A stretch of DNA of 9,899 nt from Pseudomonadota bacterium. Lineage in GTDB: Bacteria; Pseudomonadota; Alphaproteobacteria; Micropepsales; Micropepsaceae. The stretch covers positions 1 to 9,899 of the forward strand of contig JANYBR010000242.1 in NCBI GenBank assembly GCA_025360685.1, written 5' to 3'. This document shows, piece after piece, positions 7,306-9,899 of this stretch. Position numbers and translations under genes: made by a program. The notes beneath the pieces were generated by a model, which saw nothing but the letters and a program-made list of their open reading frames with translations, searched no databases and was not told the origin of the DNA. How positions within the stretch are numbered: position 1 is the stretch's first letter; each line of letters starts with the position of its first letter.

Positions 7306-7321
7306 GCCGGAATATTCCGGC
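7306..7321. repeat. 16-base perfect palindrome upstream of the CBS gene
   Basis: GCCGGAATATTCCGGC is a perfect inverted repeat with no spacer, centred 79.5 bases before the CBS start codon. It could be the operator of a dimeric regulator or a cruciform/hairpin in a leader RNA. It matches no regulator consensus that I can name with confidence. Confidence 0.55.
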
Positions 7322-7392
7322 GAAAAGAGTTCGGGCGGCGCGGACGTCGAAGACCGGAACGGTTTGCAACAACCGCAACGGAGGAAAGACGC

Positions 7393-7824
7393 ATGCTGGT
7401 CAAGAACATCCTCGGTGAAAAGGGCCGCGAAGTCGTTTCGATTTCCGCCGACGCCACCTTGTCCGAGGCAACGCGGTTGCTGGCGCGCCGGCGCATCGGC
7501 GCGATTGTCGTGCGCGACGAATCCGGCGCACTTGCCGGGATACTTTCCGAACGCGATGTCGTGCGTGCGGTTGCGGAGGAAAGCGTGACGTCGCTGGCAC
7601 GGCCCGTCAGCCTTTACATGACCCGCGCGGTCGCCACCTGCACCGAGCAGGATACGATCGAGGACCTGATGGAGATGATGACCACGGGGCGCTTTCGTCA
7701 TATGCCCGTGGTGGAGGATTCGCGCATCATCGGCATCGTTTCGATCGGCGACGTGGTGAAAACTCGCATCGCAGAAACGGTGCAGGAAGCGACGTCGCTG
7801 CGCGCCTACATCACGGCGGCTTAA
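7393..7824 (+). CDS. CBS domain-containing protein (two CBS domains)
   Basis: The 143-residue soluble protein is a stand-alone pair of CBS domains, roughly residues 8-62 (ending GILSERDVVRA) and 75-128 (ending GIVSIGDVVKT). Such pairs form a Bateman module that binds adenine nucleotides (AMP, ATP, SAM in different family members) and usually senses energy state. No attached enzyme, transporter or DNA-binding domain is visible, so the partner is unknown. GGAGGA at 7380-7385 lies 7 bases before ATG 7393, which decides the start; the open frame extending upstream is not convincing. Its TAA shares the TTAA at 7821-7824 with the stop of the convergent AraC-type gene. Stand-alone CBS genes often accompany stress-protein genes in low-oxygen regulons, which fits this neighbourhood. 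Confidence 0.93.
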   Translation: MLVKNILGEKGREVVSISADATLSEATRLLARRRIGAIVVRDESGALAGILSERDVVRAVAEESVTSLARPVSLYMTRAVATCTEQDTIEDLMEMMTTGRFRHMPVVEDSRIIGIVSIGDVVKTRIAETVQEATSLRAYITAA

Positions 7825-8564
7825 ATCTTGGCGCGCACGTAGCGGCTCGGCGTTTCGCCCATCTGCTGGCGGAAGGTGGCGATGAACGCGCTCGTGCTGG
7901 AATAGCCCGCCGCCGCGCCGGCCTGCGTGACCGACATTCCCTGTTCCAGCTCGCTAATCGCCTGCAACAGTCGCAGCCGCTGGCGCCATTCGACAAAGCG
8001 CATGCCGGTGTCCTTGCGAAACAAGCGTTGCAGGGTTCGCACGCTCGCCCCGGCTTTGCGTGACAGCACGGCGATACTGTCATCGCGCACGGGATTGTCG
8101 CGCAACACCTGCGCCACCGCTGCGGCCCGCGCATCGCGCGGCATCGGCACGAACAGCGGCAGACTCCGCGCCGACGCGACCAGGTCGAAGAAGACCTGCG
8201 CCATGTGCAGATGCGCGGGCACATCTTCGCGCAGCAGGCGCAGTGCGACGATGTGCAGGATCACTTCGCGCAACAGCGGCGCGATCTCAATCGCGTGCGT
8301 ATGCTGCGGCAGGGCGGCGGAGCGTTCCACCGGCACATAGATCGTGCGCATCGCCGTGGCACCGCGCATCTCGATTGAGTGTACCGTGGCGGCCGGCGCC
8401 CAGAGCGCGCGCGTCGGCGGCACCAGCCACAGCGTGTTGGCGGCCAGAACCTGCATCGTGCCGCTCACGGCATAGATGAGTTGCCCCCATGGATGTGAAT
8501 GCGTTTCGAGCACATGGCCGCTGGAGAATGTCTGGCCCAGGCTGCGCAGAACAAAATCGGGCAC
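7821..8564 (-). CDS. AraC-family transcriptional regulator with cupin-type sensor domain
   Basis: The 247-residue protein has an N-terminal cupin-like domain with a metal/ligand-type H22-S-H24 followed by PWGQLIYAVSG. A C-terminal AraC double helix-turn-helix occupies roughly 150-245: the first helix pair surrounds SVRTLQRLFRKDTGMRF, and the second shows the family-typical AGYSSTSAFIATFRQQMGETPSRY. The start is GTG 8564; no in-frame ATG lies between it and the upstream stop at 8598-8600, and GGAAA is placed about 9 bases upstream. It is divergent from the VOC-methyltransferase pair, and two 21-bp-spaced direct repeats lie immediately before its start. It most likely activates that pair and represses itself. 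The inducer is unknown. Confidence 0.92.
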   Translation of the reverse strand: MPDFVLRSLGQTFSSGHVLETHSHPWGQLIYAVSGTMQVLAANTLWLVPPTRALWAPAATVHSIEMRGATAMRTIYVPVERSAALPQHTHAIEIAPLLREVILHIVALRLLREDVPAHLHMAQVFFDLVASARSLPLFVPMPRDARAAAVAQVLRDNPVRDDSIAVLSRKAGASVRTLQRLFRKDTGMRFVEWRQRLRLLQAISELEQGMSVTQAGAAAGYSSTSAFIATFRQQMGETPSRYVRAKI

Positions 8565-8565
8565 C

Positions 8566-8605
8566 TGTCGTATTTCCGATATTAGTTGTCGTTCTAGCTA
8601 TATTA
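8566..8605. promoter_or_regulatory. Direct-repeat operator, probable AraC-type regulator site
   Basis: Two 19-base copies, TGTCGTATTTCCGATATTA (8566-8584) and TGTCGTTCTAGCTATATTA (8587-8605), share TGTCGT-N7-ATATTA and start exactly 21 bp apart, two helical turns. Fourteen of nineteen positions agree. Direct repeats at this spacing are the classical arrangement for AraC-family dimers. The right copy overlaps a candidate -10 of the regulator gene (minus-strand TATAGC at 8597-8602, with TTGCAC at 8621-8626, spacer 18), and the left copy abuts its GTG start. Autorepression and activation of the opposite operon are inferred. Confidence 0.65.
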
Positions 8606-8650
8606 CGCCTTGGGGCCCTGGTGCAAAACACCCGCCAGAAGGAGACGGCA

Positions 8651-9010
8651 ATGGCCAATCAAGTGCGCTTTTTCTCCATCGCGTGTGACGACGTCGAGCG
8701 CGCGCGCAAATTCTACCAAGCGGTGTTCGGCTGGACGTTCGAGGACTGGGGCCCGCCGGGTTTCTATCTGATCCACGGTGCCGGCTTGCCCGGCGCGATC
8801 CAGAAACGACATGAGCCGCTTGCCGGCGCCGCCTCGGCATCCTTCGAACTGACGGTCGGCGTCGACGACGTCGATGAGATTGCGCGCAAGGTCGCCGCCG
8901 CCGGCGGCGCGATCGTCATGCAGAAGTCTCACATCGAGACGGTGGGCACGCTCATCTATTTCACCGACAGCGAAGGCAATCGTGTCGGCGCCATGAAGTA
9001 CGACACATGA
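8651..9010 (+). CDS. VOC family protein (glyoxalase/bleomycin-resistance fold)
   Basis: The 119-residue protein is a single-chain vicinal-oxygen-chelate fold. A first beta-alpha-beta module contains VRFFSIACDDVERARKFY (5-22) and FGW. A second contains FELTVGVDDVDEIARKV and finishes with the typical FTDSEGNRVGAMK (104-116), where E108 is the usual metal-ligand position. Family members may be isomerases, dioxygenases, glutathione transferases or binding proteins; nothing here picks among them. AAGGAGA lies about 7 bases upstream of ATG 8651. The stop overlaps the methyltransferase start (ATGA), so the two are coupled. The divergent AraC-type regulator probably controls both. Confidence 0.93.
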   Translation: MANQVRFFSIACDDVERARKFYQAVFGWTFEDWGPPGFYLIHGAGLPGAIQKRHEPLAGAASASFELTVGVDDVDEIARKVAAAGGAIVMQKSHIETVGTLIYFTDSEGNRVGAMKYDT

Positions 9011-9714
9011 GCGTGCTGAACGATCCAAAGCTGGAAGCCTTGCTCGATGCGCTGCATGCGCAGAGCGCCGGCCAGGAAGAGGCCGTCGGCGTCTATTTCC
9101 GCCGCCGCATCGAGGAAGGCACGCTGAGCTGGGATGGCTTCGATGCCGAGACCACCGTCTTCTTCCGCGACAAGCTGGTCGCGCTGGAAAAGGTCAAAGC
9201 TGAGTACTGCTACCTGCTCTGCCGCGCGCTGAACGCCAAACGCGTCGTGGAGGCGGGCACATCCCATGGCGTCTCGACGCTCTACCTCGCAGCGGCGGTG
9301 AGAGACAATGCAAGCGCCGCGCGCCAGAGCGGTCGGCCGGCGGATGCGTTCGGGGGCACGGTCATCGGCACCGAGTACGAACCCGAAAAGGCAAAGATCG
9401 CGCGGCGCAACTTCGCAGCCGCAGGACTTGCGGAATATATCGACCTGCGAGAAGGCGATCTCGCCGACACGCTGAAGACGATCGACGGGCCGGTCGATTT
9501 TGTCCTGCTGGACATCTGGACCGAAGCCGTGATGCCCGCGATGCGCAACATCGCGCCGCATTTGCGCCAGGGCGCGGTCATCATTGCCGACAACTCGGAC
9601 CAGTCGCGCCGCGGCTATGCGGCCTATTTCGACTTCATCGCCGATCCCAACAACAAGCTGCGTACGATGACGTTGCCGTTCGCAGGCGGGCTCGAGATGA
9701 CGGTTCGAGTTTAG
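9007..9714 (+). CDS. SAM-dependent O-methyltransferase family protein
   Basis: The 235-residue class I methyltransferase shows SAM-binding motif I VVEAGTSHGVST (80-91), an acidic residue at the end of strand 2 in GTEYEPEKA (E123), FVLLDIW (165-171) and GAVIIADN (189-196). The order and length resemble the caffeoyl-CoA/catechol O-methyltransferase-like family 3 group. D169 and D195-N196 are placed where that group binds its divalent metal, but the acceptor substrate is unknown. The DxxxxE stretch is less canonical than in plant enzymes, so a different acceptor is likely. It overlaps the VOC gene by four bases and ends the coding part of the window. Confidence 0.9.
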   Translation: MSVLNDPKLEALLDALHAQSAGQEEAVGVYFRRRIEEGTLSWDGFDAETTVFFRDKLVALEKVKAEYCYLLCRALNAKRVVEAGTSHGVSTLYLAAAVRDNASAARQSGRPADAFGGTVIGTEYEPEKAKIARRNFAAAGLAEYIDLREGDLADTLKTIDGPVDFVLLDIWTEAVMPAMRNIAPHLRQGAVIIADNSDQSRRGYAAYFDFIADPNNKLRTMTLPFAGGLEMTVRV

Positions 9715-9752
9715 AGCTTGATCTTCCTAGGATTGAATCCGGATTTTCCTTA

Positions 9753-9785
9753 CCCCTCGCCCTTCGACAGGCTCAGGGTGAGGGG
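9753..9785. repeat. Intergenic palindromic repeat / possible terminator hairpin
   Basis: Arms CCCCTCGCCCT (9753-9763) and AGGGTGAGGGG (9775-9785) pair over 11 positions with one G-T wobble, around an 11-base loop starting TCGACAGG. There is no T-run after the downstream arm, so a classical intrinsic terminator is only partly supported. The core CCTTCGACAGGCTCAGGGTGA strongly resembles a dispersed hairpin element common in alphaproteobacteria. Confidence 0.6.
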
Positions 9786-9797
9786 CGTTAGAAGTAC

Positions 9798-9842
9798 CTC
9801 ATCCTGCTTCGTCGCTGTCGCTCCGAAGTGTCGAAGGATGAG
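9798..9842. repeat. Second imperfect inverted repeat
   Basis: The outer arms CTCATCCT (9798-9805) and AGGATGAG (9835-9842) pair perfectly over 8 bases. Inner arms CTTCG (9807-9811) and CGAAG (9824-9828) extend the structure. It follows the first hairpin directly and probably belongs to the same composite repeat. Confidence 0.5.
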
Positions 9843-9853
9843 AGCTCGACTCG

Positions 9854-9877
9854 AGCGCGAGAAATGGCGCTCGCGCT
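9854..9877. repeat. Third inverted repeat
   Basis: Arms AGCGCGAG (9854-9861) and CTCGCGCT (9870-9877) pair over 8 bases around an 8-base loop. GC-rich DNA gives such stems readily, so this one alone is weak evidence of function. Confidence 0.4.
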
Positions 9878-9899
9878 AGATTGCCACAATATCATTCAG

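Larger units (their letters stand above)
6802..7392. other. Long intergenic region between the haem-barrel and CBS genes
   Basis: This gap of about 590 bases separates divergent genes and shows no convincing coding sequence. Open frames across it have arginine- and proline-rich products typical of GC-rich non-coding DNA, and their starts lack ribosome-binding sites. It holds the promoter and FNR-type box of the haem-barrel operon near its left end, a short hairpin-forming stretch near 7278-7296 (GGGCT/AGCCC arms, loop TCG), a 16-base palindrome at 7306-7321, and the CBS ribosome-binding site at 7380-7385. The ~350 bases between 6960 and 7300 hold nothing I can name; a small RNA or long leader is possible but unsupported. 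Confidence 0.6.
9715..9899. other. Non-coding right end with hairpin repeats
   Basis: The 185 bases after the methyltransferase stop show no gene. They hold three consecutive hairpins (9753-9785, 9798-9842, 9854-9877). The AGAGCTTGATC stretch at the beginning (9714-9724) resembles the edge of dispersed repeats seen in rhizobial genomes, but this is from memory. Confidence 0.55.

Noticed and set aside
7364..7378. FNR-like sequence TTGC...GCAA just before the CBS ribosome-binding site
   Set aside because: The half-sites are separated by 7 rather than 6 bases, and the position overlaps the leader close to the start codon.
6994..7392. In-frame upstream extension of the CBS protein
   Set aside because: It begins at GTG, is Arg/Pro-rich and resembles no domain, while ATG 7393 has a strong GGAGGA site and begins exactly where CBS sequence begins.

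Overview
The window reads as the chromosome of a GC-rich Gram-negative bacterium, most likely an alphaproteobacterium of the Rhizobiales type. The evidence is the codon usage, a mitochondrial/cytochrome c2-like class I cytochrome, an outer-membrane barrel protein, FNR/FixK-type operator sequences, and an intergenic hairpin resembling repeats common in that class. The genus cannot be fixed from sequence alone. No rRNA, tRNA, CRISPR array, insertion sequence or phage gene was seen.

Region 1 (1-4005). The 5' end of an unidentified gene leaves the window on the minus strand. It is divergent from a tight three-gene plus-strand operon: an archaeal-type AMP/thymidine phosphorylase homologue, a ribose-phosphate pyrophosphokinase (overlap ATGA), and a beta-CASP metallo-beta-lactamase with an RNA-specificity domain (overlap TGATG). 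Together they look like an RNA/nucleotide salvage module: RNA cleavage, nucleoside monophosphate phosphorolysis, and PRPP synthesis.

Region 2 (4018-6801, minus strand). A two-domain universal stress protein is followed, reading rightwards, by a class I c-type cytochrome and a monohaem cytochrome fused to a predicted outer-membrane beta-barrel. The fusion resembles the Cyc2 porin-cytochrome architecture. The barrel and small cytochrome genes overlap by 16 bases and are transcribed barrel first, so they probably form a two-gene electron-transfer operon.

Region 3 (6802-7824). A gap of about 590 bases carries promoter elements and a 16-base perfect palindrome. It leads to a small two-CBS-domain protein.

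Region 4 (7821-9899). An AraC-family regulator is divergent from a coupled VOC (glyoxalase-fold) and SAM-dependent O-methyltransferase pair. The 86-base divergent gap holds two direct repeats exactly 21 bp apart, the geometry of AraC-type operators. The right end is non-coding and contains three consecutive hairpins.

The unifying thread of regions 1-3 is regulation. FNR/FixK-type boxes occur upstream of the phosphorylase operon (132-145, one variant base), the stress protein (4970-4983, perfect) and the haem-barrel operon (6945-6958, perfect TTGA-N6-TCAA core). I infer a locus induced at low oxygen that combines nucleotide salvage, stress tolerance and periplasmic/outer-membrane electron transfer.
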